Positions 18,865 through 25,957 of a DNA stretch of 64,000 nucleotides are shown in pieces; within the stretch, counting starts at the first letter, position 1, and each line of letters begins with the position of its first letter. The position numbers and the translations under genes were made by a program. The stretch is from Desulfobacter hydrogenophilus (GTDB lineage: Bacteria > Desulfobacterota > Desulfobacteria > Desulfobacterales > Desulfobacteraceae), in the NCBI RefSeq assembly GCF_004319545.1, contig NZ_CP036313.1, positions 3,350,501 through 3,414,500 on the forward strand, written 5' to 3'. The notes beneath the pieces are model-generated. The model ran no database searches. It saw nothing but the letters and a program-made list of their open reading frames with translations, and had not been told where the DNA came from.

Positions 18865-19291
18865 CATCTGATTCGGTCATCATCTTCACAAGGGTTCTGG
18901 CTCTTTGGCCTACTTGGGTGTACCAACGGGAGTCTTTCATCTCTGCAGCGGCTTGAATAAAGTTCTGCTCATTCACGGCTTGGATCATTTTCTTGAAGTT
19001 TCGGAATCGGTTGGGACCAAGGTTGAAGCGCATGTCCACCAGGACCCGGCGGGCGGGTTCCGGCAGCAGATCAAAGGTCTGGAAGATGGTTTTCAGATCT
19101 TCAATACACTCCTGGATATCATTTTCTAACAACATCACCGCTTCTTTTTCCGTAATTCCTTTGTCCTCAAGATTCCTGCCGATGCCGATGGTCAGCTTAC
19201 CAGCTGTGCAATGGTAGGGTTTAAATCTCAAACCTTCGTGCTTTGTCAACTGATCAGTGAGCTTCTCATAAAATTGTTTTTCGGTGTTCAT
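18860..19291 (-). CDS. GH24 phage-type lysozyme (endolysin)
   Basis: A 143-residue T4-lysozyme-family protein. KHEGLRFKPYHCTAGKLTIG holds catalytic Glu19 and Thr34. The position equivalent to T4 Asp20 is Cys28, a variant common among phage GH24 enzymes. DMRFNLGPNRFRNFKKMIQA and RWYTQVGQRARTL are conserved downstream helices. The start at 19291 is set by AGGAGG six bases upstream; the frame opens earlier, but that stretch is not lysozyme-like. It would hydrolyse peptidoglycan. No holin or structural phage genes are intact nearby, and 19300-19500 only shows a broken frame (LFRDTIFKDVGKAV, stop, ATLPVVGWWAW) that might be a decayed membrane protein. Confidence 0.88.
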   Translation of the reverse strand: MNTEKQFYEKLTDQLTKHEGLRFKPYHCTAGKLTIGIGRNLEDKGITEKEAVMLLENDIQECIEDLKTIFQTFDLLPEPARRVLVDMRFNLGPNRFRNFKKMIQAVNEQNFIQAAAEMKDSRWYTQVGQRARTLVKMMTESDA

Positions 19292-19516
19292 GGCTTCCCT
19301 CCTGTGAGACACGCTTGGCTTATGGGCTTTATTGATGAATGTCAGGACAAAATCTCCGGGGTGTTTTCTTTGCGGTTGCTGCGCCAGGCCCACCATCCAA
19401 CCACGGGAAGGGTGGCTCAGCCCAAGGTATCAATAACGGCCATGCCGTTCACCGCTTTGCCCACATCCTTAAAAATGGTGTCCCTGAAGAGCTAGCCCCG
19501 GCCTTTGCCGTATTTG

Positions 19517-19834
19517 TTAAAAGACTTCCTGGCCAGTTCGTTTGATTTCATCAATCAACATCCCACCGTCTGCATAATCCCCTGGAGTAAACGGTATGGG
19601 TTCAATCCGACTGTCTATTCCACGTCTCAACGGGACAATGCGCCTTCTATCAAGGTATCTGTCCCCTTTAAATACCGATGAAATAACGGCAATATCAATA
19701 TCGCTGTCTTCCCTTGGTGTTCCTTTTATATAGGAGCCGAATAGCAGCACCTTTTCAACCGGAATATTATTTGCTTTTAATCGACCAACATATTGTTTGA
19801 TCAAATTGACGACGGAAGCCTTTGAATCAACCAT
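19517..19834 (-). CDS. MNT-type nucleotidyltransferase antitoxin
   Basis: A 105-residue minimal nucleotidyltransferase with KVLLFGSYIKGTPREDSDID, the GSxxxG-x-DxD core of Pol-beta-like NTases. In HEPN-MNT modules this protein neutralises the HEPN RNase, in studied cases by AMPylation. Its start lies 34 bp inside the upstream HEPN gene, indicating coupling. The C-terminus is Asp/Glu-rich. It looks complete. Confidence 0.85.
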   Translation of the reverse strand: MVDSKASVVNLIKQYVGRLKANNIPVEKVLLFGSYIKGTPREDSDIDIAVISSVFKGDRYLDRRRIVPLRRGIDSRIEPIPFTPGDYADGGMLIDEIKRTGQEVF

Positions 19835-20199
19835 TTTTTAACCCTCTCAATTTCATAGAGTTTCTTTTTTGTAAAAGACATGGTGCATTTTTTATGAAAC
19901 AAAAATTTTTGATCTGGATATCTTGCTTCAAGATTGAAATCAGATACTTCCTCAAGCAGTTCCAGCATTTCTTCATTGAGTTCCAGTCTTGCTTTTTCCG
20001 AAAGATACACAAGGTTGTGGGAGAATGGCGGAGTCTTATCATGCTTATTTGTAAAAATGGCCTTTAATATTTTTTCAACGGTTAAATGACCAAAGAACAA
20101 GGCATATGCGTAATCTTTTTTCTCAAACAAATGCCTGGCTACTCCCCAATCCTGGTCAGCGCTTGTGAGCCAATATTTTATTTTGTCTTCTTTTGCCAT
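19801..20199 (-). CDS. HEPN-domain toxin partner
   Basis: A 132-residue helical protein: IKYWLTSADQDWGVARHLFE, ALFFGHLTVEKILKAIFTNK, then YLSEKARLELNEEMLELLEE. This is the COG2250-type HEPN fold usually encoded just before an MNT protein. The classical Rx4-6H RNase motif is not obvious, so catalytic status is uncertain. The gene pair is antiparallel to nothing nearby and sits between repeats, as expected of a mobile toxin-antitoxin module. Confidence 0.82.
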   Translation of the reverse strand: MAKEDKIKYWLTSADQDWGVARHLFEKKDYAYALFFGHLTVEKILKAIFTNKHDKTPPFSHNLVYLSEKARLELNEEMLELLEEVSDFNLEARYPDQKFLFHKKCTMSFTKKKLYEIERVKKWLIQRLPSSI

Positions 20200-20230
20200 T
20201 AAAGGTCATTTTCACATTTTAGGATCATAC

Positions 20231-20310
20231 ATTTTGGGGTCAAAAACAGCCGTTTAAGGTCAGTAGAGCTGGGGTCAGGCTTGGCTTATTGGTGTTATTA
20301 GGGGGTAAAG
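20231..20310. repeat. Partial dispersed repeat, copy 4, with GGGGTCAGGC tail
   Basis: TTTTGGGGTCAAAAACAGCC then GTTTAAGG matches the 3' part of the repeat family. GAGCTGGGGTCAGGCTTGGC and TTATTGGTGTT follow, as after copy 2. The 5' hairpin is missing. From here to 20480 no gene is visible. Confidence 0.65.
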
Positions 20311-20480
20311 TATGGATATTTTGTATTGTCTGAGCTGGAGCTTCCTGCTTTGTCGAAAAATTTACTCTTTACCATTGGAGTCAAGAAGGTGCAGGGGAAT
20401 ATCAATATCTTCATCAGCTTTTGGGTAAGGATACCTCCTGCTTTAGCGGGAGGAGGAATTGCTTGCTCTTCCTCTTTTAG

Positions 20481-20931
20481 TTAGTTGTAATTATATCCAT
20501 CACGACCATGTATGATCTGACAGTGTTTATGACTAATGCCTTGTGTCGTTATCTTGTTGTTTGTTATATTAAAAAAGCCTGTCGCTCGAACAGCAACACG
20601 TCCTTTATAGTAACCTATTTTCTTACCTTTCGGTACAATTGCGGTAACAATATCACCTGTTCTAAATCCCTGCACACGACTCGCTTTTTTTTGCGCCAGT
20701 ACGTTGGAATCCATACTTGTTCACTCGGCACATTTGACGACTGCCATGCCCTGTTGCGCTTATTGTTAAGAAATGAGTCTTAAATAACTTGCCCATTTTA
20801 AAACAGGTGACCATTGTAGGCTGTACGTTTGAGAATTCTAATTGGGCATCTTATTTCGTGCTCATTCCTAAGGGGGTTAATTTACGAGGGATAAATACTT
20901 TTTCACCCGATTCACCGACACAAGCTGCATC
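20481..20931 (-). pseudogene. IscB 3' part, frameshifted and MITE-interrupted
   Basis: Reading on the minus strand: DAACVGESGEKVFIPRKLTPL, then a 106-bp insertion, then TISATGHGSRQMCRVNKYGF, a frameshift in an A-run, and RVQGFRTGDIVTAIVPKGKK through GRVAVRATGFFNI to QGISHKHCQIIHGRDGYNYN. This is the characteristic C-terminal region of IscB, including the RuvC-III-proximal DAACVGE. The HNH region that should link it to the 5' part at 16530-17179 is not seen. The upstream edge is cut by a MITE at 20932. Confidence 0.82.
20766..20871. mobile_element. 106-bp MITE inside the IscB remnant
   Basis: Imperfect inverted ends: TTAAGAAATGAGTCTTAAAT (20766 onward) and, inverted from 20871, TTAGGAATGAGCACGAAATA, both continuing to TGCCCA. 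Removing it rejoins the IscB reading PRKLTPL to TISATGHG. The ends match those of the insertion at 24261-24391. Confidence 0.7.
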
Positions 20932-21128
20932 GGCACTGGTTCAGTTGAATAGGTAATCAGCTAAATCTGGACAGTCTTTAAAATCAAGGCTTTCAGAACA
21001 GCTTGAATCATCTTGATAAATCACATGCGTAGGAAATAGGCTTGTTTTTGCCCATTTTTACACACTAAATAAGAATATTTATCAATATTTTCAGAAGTAT
21101 ACATTACCTATTCAACTGAACCAGTGCC
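20932..21128. mobile_element. 197-bp MITE with perfect 26-bp inverted ends
   Basis: GGCACTGGTTCAGTTGAATA plus GGTAAT at 20932-20957 is exactly mirrored at 21103-21128. The interior is non-coding and AT-rich. One flank is IscB, the other a PIN-toxin gene cut after 18 codons, and no target duplication is visible. This suggests that recombination between two copies joined unrelated sequences. Confidence 0.85.
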
Positions 21129-21184
21129 CAAATGTTTGTATCGATAAAATATGTCGCTTCCGGGTCTATTTTAAAAGCGCTCAT
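21129..21184 (-). pseudogene. PIN-domain toxin (VapC-like), first 18 codons only
   Basis: ATG at 21184 opens MSAFKIDPEATYFIDTNI, ending in the first catalytic Asp of a PIN domain (FIDTN), then runs into the MITE. The ATG overlaps the antitoxin gene by 14 bp, the usual toxin-antitoxin overlap. The rest of the toxin is missing from the window. Confidence 0.75.
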
Positions 21185-21383
21185 AAATTTCTTTTCTCAA
21201 CAGAGGCGAAAACTGTTTTGATTTAATAGGATTTAACAACAACTTATCAATAATATCCGTTTGCCTGGCTTTTTGCTCACTTAAAATAATAACCTTTACA
21301 GTCTCCCCGGTTCTTTGTCTGAATTTGTCAGGAATACGAATAAGCCCGTTTCTAATTTTAGCTTTAAACTCTATGGCTTCCAT
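21171..21383 (-). CDS. Antitoxin of the truncated PIN toxin
   Basis: A 70-residue protein starting MEAIEFKAKIRNGLIRIPDK, with a beta-strand N-terminus like AbrB-type or related antitoxins and a helical, basic tail. The start at 21383 is fixed by AGGAGG six bases upstream; an in-frame codon five residues earlier is less likely. Its toxin partner is destroyed, so it is an orphan. It resembles the antitoxin-like gene at 4813-5115, whose PIN partner is fused to a sugar aminotransferase. Confidence 0.7.
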   Translation of the reverse strand: MEAIEFKAKIRNGLIRIPDKFRQRTGETVKVIILSEQKARQTDIIDKLLLNPIKSKQFSPLLRKEIYERF

Positions 21384-21410
21384 GGCACGCCTCCTCAAAG
21401 TAATATCGGG

Positions 21411-22227
21411 CTAATATCGGGGTCGGGCCACACCAACAAACTGATCTATCAATTCTTCGGACAATCCCTTTTTTCGGGCATTTCGTACCAGGGAAACCAT
21501 CGTTTGTTGGCTGCCTTTCTGAAGCCCTTTCTGCCTGATTTTTTCTGCTGTTGTCATGGCGATCTCCCCACCTTTTTCTGAAATACGGGCAACAGAATCG
21601 ACAAGTTTGTCCGTTTTTATTTCTGTTGCCTGTAAAATATAGTTTATCACAGCTTCAAGAAATTTCAATCCCTGCTCTTCCTGGAAATACGCACGCCCGA
21701 TTTCAAGAAACTGCACCAAATGATGCTCCAGCTTTTGCTGATCAAATATATTTTTTATTGGAATACGCAGAAAGGTCAACAAAAACAAATTCAAAATCCG
21801 GAATATATGGTTTTACAGCCACAGGAAAATTTTCAAACCGGGATGACAAGGTACTCGGATTCCAGGATTTCCGGCCATGATAAAGCACAATGGGAACCAC
21901 CGGTATTCGAGGTTGTTTCTGCTTGATGCTGTTTTCCCAGAGGTTTCCCATGTAGCGGAGAAGCTGGAACTGCAAATTGTTGTCAGGACTGCTTTTATGT
22001 TCAAAAAGCAGGGCTATCTTAATTTGAATGCCGGATATCCGACAGGTATAGACGGTGTCGGTAAAGTTTTCCGCCAGTTCGGTATCAACATGAGATCCCT
22101 TTTCAATGGTGAGCGTACTGAAATCCATCTCCACTGCCAATTCAGGGGGGAGTGTGTGCTTGACAAAGTCGGCAGCATGCTCACGGATTGAAAAAGTCTG
22201 TTTAAAAAACAAGTCGTGGTGGCCCAT
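21411..22227 (-). pseudogene. Rpn/YhgA-type recombination-promoting nuclease, frameshifted
   Basis: The N-terminal frame (21742-22227) reads HHDLFFKQTFSIREHAADFV, then EMDFSTLTIEKGSHVDTELA and IALLFEHKSSPDN, i.e. the PD-(D/E)XK core of Rpn/PDDEXK transposase-like proteins. It ends SAYSNKKYI-stop. The other frame (21411-21794) continues IFDQQKLEHHLVQFLEIGRA to EELIDQFVGVARPRY. The switch lies in an A6 run near 21753. Rpn proteins are DNA nucleases linked to horizontal transfer. A shorter copy is at 14906-15178. Confidence 0.85.
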
Positions 22228-22270
22228 GTTTATCCTTTAAACTATTCTGATTATAACGGATTTCTAGTGG

Positions 22271-23536
22271 TCATTTTATCTCCTGCCCCAGGCGGTGGGC
22301 CAGGACTTTTTGGGCATGAGGTTCTCCGTGGACCAGGGTTATTTTCCCCGGGGACTTGGGCATGGATTTCACCCAGTTGACAAGGGTATTTTGATCGGCA
22401 TGGGCAGAGTAACCGGACAGGGTATGGATGGCGGCCTTGACCGGTATCTTTTTTTCCAACATGCGGCGGCCAGGGGTGCCTTTTGCCTGGTATCCCACAA
22501 AAAAGAGGTCATTTCTGGGATCTTCCAGCCCCTGTTCCAGGTGATCCACAATGCGACCGCCAGTGCACATGCCCGATCCTGCAATGATAATGGCCGGTCC
22601 CTTTATCTCCATGAGCTGTTTATGCTCTCGGTATTTTTCCACGCTGTAAAGGTTTTTAAAATTCAGGGGATGGTCGCCTGATGCCTTAAGTTTCTTTGCT
22701 TCATCATCCCAGAAGTTTTCAAGCTCGGCATAAATTTTGGTGATTTTAAGGCCCAGGGGAGAATCTATGAACACGGGTACTTTGATTTTAATGCGGTCCA
22801 GTTCATAAATCAGCTCCTGGGTGCGGCCCAGGGAAAAGGCAGGGATGTAGACAATGCCCTTGTCTGCCAGGGCTTTTTTCAGAAGGTGCTCCAGGCTGGA
22901 GATGCGCTCTTTTCGGCTCGTGTGATTTCTGTCTCCATAGGTGGATTCCAGTATCAGGTGATCACACGATGGCGGAGGGTCCGGGTCCGGCAGGATGGGG
23001 GTGTCTGTGCAGCCCAGGTCGCCGGAAAAAATGATGGTGTATGGGTTTTGGGTACTGGGTGTCGGCTTCTGGGGAAAGCAGAGGCGGATAAAGCAGGAGC
23101 CCAGGACATGCCCGGCATTGTACAATTGGAAACTGATTTTCTTTTTCAGGGTGAATTCCTGGTTCAGCTCAAAGCCCCAGGCAAGGTCGTCGATGGTCTG
23201 TTCCAGCTTTTTTATCTGCCAATGCGTCCTGCCGGTGAAGGAAAGCGCATCGTGAAGCATGGGCAACAGCAGTGCTTTTGTGGCATGGGTACAGAGGATC
23301 TCCCCTTTAAACCCGGCATCAATGAGATCCGGTACCCGGCCCATGTGATCAATGTGGGCGTGGGTCAAAAACAGATAGTCGATCTCTTTGGGCTGCACCG
23401 GGAACCGGTCAAGGGGCAGTTCCGGGTCATGGCCCTGGGCCATGCCGCAGTCCACCATTATATTAAGCCCCGGAACCTGCACCAGATGGCAGGACCCGGT
23501 GACACAGTTTTTGGCTCCAAGATGCGTTATTTTCAT
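22271..23536 (-). CDS. Beta-CASP metallo-beta-lactamase RNase (YSH1-like), intact copy
   Basis: A 421-residue MBL-fold hydrolase starting MKITHLGAKNCVTGSCHLVQ. FLTHAHIDHMGRVPDL is the HxHxDH zinc motif, FSGDLGCTDTPILPDPD supplies a later metal ligand, and SGMCTGGRIVDHLEQGLE and LSGYSAHADQN mark the beta-CASP part. Such proteins (COG1236) process RNA in bacteria and archaea. I use ATG 23536 by homology; GAGG lies nine bases upstream and the sequence GGTCAGACCCC directly precedes the ATG. It is the only intact one of three copies and the parent-like member of duplicated block B. Confidence 0.9.
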   Translation of the reverse strand: MKITHLGAKNCVTGSCHLVQVPGLNIMVDCGMAQGHDPELPLDRFPVQPKEIDYLFLTHAHIDHMGRVPDLIDAGFKGEILCTHATKALLLPMLHDALSFTGRTHWQIKKLEQTIDDLAWGFELNQEFTLKKKISFQLYNAGHVLGSCFIRLCFPQKPTPSTQNPYTIIFSGDLGCTDTPILPDPDPPPSCDHLILESTYGDRNHTSRKERISSLEHLLKKALADKGIVYIPAFSLGRTQELIYELDRIKIKVPVFIDSPLGLKITKIYAELENFWDDEAKKLKASGDHPLNFKNLYSVEKYREHKQLMEIKGPAIIIAGSGMCTGGRIVDHLEQGLEDPRNDLFFVGYQAKGTPGRRMLEKKIPVKAAIHTLSGYSAHADQNTLVNWVKSMPKSPGKITLVHGEPHAQKVLAHRLGQEIK

Positions 23537-23626
23537 GGGGTCTGACCTCGATAACACAAAGTAAACCACATTGCTTACACTCCCAAATGTTTCTTGATAT
23601 GATTGACCAAAGCGTTATCTATCTCT

Positions 23627-23915
23627 CATACACTTTCATAAAAAAACCTTTCGGTTATACACACCCTCCGAAGAGGGGTAAGGTTCGCCTCGCCAATGTT
23701 CAGCAGGCTTCACAATGTGGTTGACCGCTTCTTCCTCACAGAGCTTTGGACTGGTGAATACATCCAAAGGTGTTCACATCCTGCCGAACGTAGTCTCAAC
23801 AAATTGGACTCAGGATAGTCAACGTGGGTTTTTGCAAGGCCCTTCTGAATCTGTGATTCAGGAGGGGTGGTTGACTTATTTCAGAAAACGTCAAGATTCC
23901 AATGGGTAGTTTTTT
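23627..23915 (-). ncRNA. Candidate IscB omega RNA (HEARO-like), orphaned
   Basis: On the minus strand this GC-rich, hairpin-rich segment contains CTGAATCACAGATTCAG (stem), GAACATTGGCGAGGCGAACC, CCCCTCTTCGGAGGG (stem-loop) and AACCGAAAGGTT followed by a T-run. It then reaches ATGAAAGTGTATG at 23627-23639. That last string is the likely first four codons of iscB (Met-Lys-Val-Tyr), and the IscB remnant at 16530-17179 begins at exactly the next overlap (AAAGTGTATG). IscB guide RNAs are known to lie directly upstream of iscB. The assignment rests on position and visible stems, not on a covariance model. Confidence 0.45.
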
Positions 23916-23988
23916 CATATTGGAGTTAAAAGCGGTTAAGGATATCACTCTTTCAGTGCTCTCCGTGTCTTCCGTGGTCATAGCTTCG

Positions 23989-24027
23989 CCCTGTCGGTCA
24001 CATGCAGGTGGCATGTGACCGACAGGG
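23989..24027. repeat. Perfect 17-bp inverted repeat with 5-nt loop
   Basis: CCCTGTCGGTCACATGC, loop AGGTG, then the exact inverse. The copy in block A (near 17250) has lost perfect pairing. It could be a terminal hairpin of the decayed IS200/IS605-type element or a REP-like palindrome. Confidence 0.85.
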
Positions 24028-24125
24028 GACAAAAAAAGACATTACATCAATTTTTCAGAACCTAATTAATTTTACGGAGAAAATTAATTCTAAATATTTA
24101 ATAATATTAACTATTTAGAAAAATT

Positions 24126-24170
24126 AAGTACAATAAGTACAATAAGTACAATAAGTACAATAAGTACAAT
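24126..24170. repeat. 9-bp tandem repeat, five copies
   Basis: AAGTACAAT is repeated five times without interruption. The equivalent position in the duplicated segment (17385-17402) has only two copies, so the number changed after duplication. Confidence 0.9.
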
Positions 24171-24260
24171 ATCTTAGGGGGGAATTTAAAACATATCATG
24201 GTTAATGTAAAGGGATTTTTTGATTTTAGCAGTCCATGTGGGGGGCAGGCTTTCCTTATT

Positions 24261-24391
24261 GTCGTTATTTAGGAATGAGTCCGAAATAACTTAACCTGGG
24301 AGCGCGGGCATCTCGCCCGCATTTTTACTGCGGGCGGGACGCCCGCGCTCCCGGATATAGCAAAATGGGCAAGTTATTTAAGACCCGTTCA
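24261..24391. mobile_element. 131-bp MITE with nested GC-rich palindrome
   Basis: The inserted piece is flanked by TTATT (24256-24260 and 24392-24396), while block A has the uninterrupted empty site CCTTATTATATGCG near 17475. Its outer arms (GGAATGAGTCCGAAATAACT and AAGTTATTTAAGACCCG) match the MITE at 20766-20871. The centre holds a near-perfect palindrome, GGGAGCGCGGGC...GCCCGCGCTCCC. It lies at the stop codon of the TPR gene without changing the protein. Confidence 0.85.
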
Positions 24392-24394
24392 TTA

Positions 24395-25957
24395 TTATAT
24401 GCGAAGTCGAAAGTGAAGATCCTGGTAAGCTTTTTTATCCGGGACAAGTGCCAGGGCCTTGGTGGCCAGGGACAGGGCGATGGCGCGCTCGGCGATTTGT
24501 TCATAAGCTAAGGCTGCCCGGTAGGCCAAGTCGGCCCGTTTGGGTTTTAAGGCAAAGGCAGCTTCCCAGTCTTTGGCAGCGGGTTGGAATTGTTTTTGGC
24601 GCCACCTTATCCAGGCACGAAAATTGTAATATCCGTAGCTTTTACCGGCATAGGTTTTCATGGCCTGGGTGACGGCAAGTTCGGCGGCAGCGTATTTTTT
24701 CCGAGTATTCAGGGCCTGGGCAAAGAGATAATGGGTTTTGTGGTTGTATGGGTCGAGGCGGGTGGCCTGTTGAGCCATTACCTCCATGGTGTCCCAGTCT
24801 CTTTCATTTTGGGCTATTTTTGCCCTTAACATGCAAGCCGGAGCCGTGGGCGAGGTTTCAATGATCTGCCTGAGTTTTTCTTTGGCCGGAAAAACCTGGT
24901 CCATATCCAGGAAGCATTGGGACGTCACAAGGTCCAGGGCAGGGATGGAGAGGTGGGAGTGGGCCAGGTACTTGGAAAAGGACAAAAAGGGGATCTGTAC
25001 CCCCTGGGACTTGAACACTCCGTAGATCCGCCAGAGGCTCTTTCCCTTGGATTTTGATGCTTCCAGAGTTTTGATAAATACGGGAAAACTCTCCTCATAC
25101 CGGCTGTCCTGGACCAGCATGGATCCCAGGTAAAGAAAATCGTTTGCTCTGTTGGCGCCGGGATCATGGGCAAGGCAGGTTTTAAACCAGGAAATGGCTG
25201 CTGTGAGGTTTCCTTCGTCCCTGTAAAGTCGGGAGAGGGCTGCCAAGGCCATTCTGGGCCGAATATTTTCCTCAACTGCCTGCTCCAGGCCCTGGATCAT
25301 GTAGGAAACCAGCACCGGGGTATAAAAGGATTCTTTTTTTAAACTTCGGTAAACAGGGGGGTAAATCCGGGTCATTTCAGCGATCAGTTCGGGGATCTGA
25401 TTCAGCCTGCCTGTGTCATGGAGGTGTCTGGCCTGGGCCTGGCGCACGGCAATGCCGGCCGGCCTGAGGACCGCGGCAATCCGGTACAGGGGACAGGCGT
25501 TATATGGGTTGGCGGTTCCGGGAAATCGCCAGGGATGGAGGCGTTCCAGGGAATGTTCGGTGCGGGCAAGCCAGAACGCGGTGAGGTAATCCCCGGGTTC
25601 AATGGCTTTGGCCGCCTGAAACCTGGTGCGGGCCTCAATCATCCGGTCAAAGACCCCATGGGTCAGGCCGGTGGTTCGCCAGGTTTCCGTGGCCCAGTGG
25701 AACAGGGCCTGGCCGTGGGAGGTGTTTTGATGAAAACGGTCGGCTGCGGTAAATATGGTGTTGTTAAGGATGGCGGGCAGAGCCGTCTCCGCCTTTTCAA
25801 ACCGTGATACGGCCAGGGCATAATCCCCGGTTCTCATTGCCTTGATTCCTTTTTGGGATAGGAATCTGGGATGGATTACAAGGAGACAGGAAACAAGAAG
25901 CAGCCCAAGAACAGCTAAGATCAGGCTTGACGGAATTCGGCGGTTATTTGTTTCCAT
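24395..25957 (-). CDS. Membrane-anchored TPR protein of the polysaccharide operon
   Basis: A 520-residue protein. The N-terminal anchor [20 protein letters not shown] (about residues 11-30) is followed by helical repeats from residue 35 to the end, with TPR-like units such as [40 protein letters not shown] and [20 protein letters not shown]. It probably sits in the periplasm or on the inner membrane as a scaffold for polysaccharide assembly. It overlaps the BY-kinase gene by 14 bp. A 5'-truncated copy lies at 17490-18458. The specific partner is not known. Confidence 0.8.
   Translation of the reverse strand: METNNRRIPSSLILAVLGLLLVSCLLVIHPRFLSQKGIKAMRTGDYALAVSRFEKAETALPAILNNTIFTAADRFHQNTSHGQALFHWATETWRTTGLTHGVFDRMIEARTRFQAAKAIEPGDYLTAFWLARTEHSLERLHPWRFPGTANPYNACPLYRIAAVLRPAGIAVRQAQARHLHDTGRLNQIPELIAEMTRIYPPVYRSLKKESFYTPVLVSYMIQGLEQAVEENIRPRMALAALSRLYRDEGNLTAAISWFKTCLAHDPGANRANDFLYLGSMLVQDSRYEESFPVFIKTLEASKSKGKSLWRIYGVFKSQGVQIPFLSFSKYLAHSHLSIPALDLVTSQCFLDMDQVFPAKEKLRQIIETSPTAPACMLRAKIAQNERDWDTMEVMAQQATRLDPYNHKTHYLFAQALNTRKKYAAAELAVTQAMKTYAGKSYGYYNFRAWIRWRQKQFQPAAKDWEAAFALKPKRADLAYRAALAYEQIAERAIALSLATKALALVPDKKAYQDLHFRLRI

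Noticed and set aside
20481..20714. Stand-alone 77-residue gene
   Set aside because: Its sequence is the C-terminus of IscB and the upstream frame continues the same protein after a shift.
24301..24352. Strong GC palindrome as a rho-independent terminator of the TPR gene
   Set aside because: It lies within a MITE that is absent from the duplicated copy and is not followed by a T-run on the minus strand.
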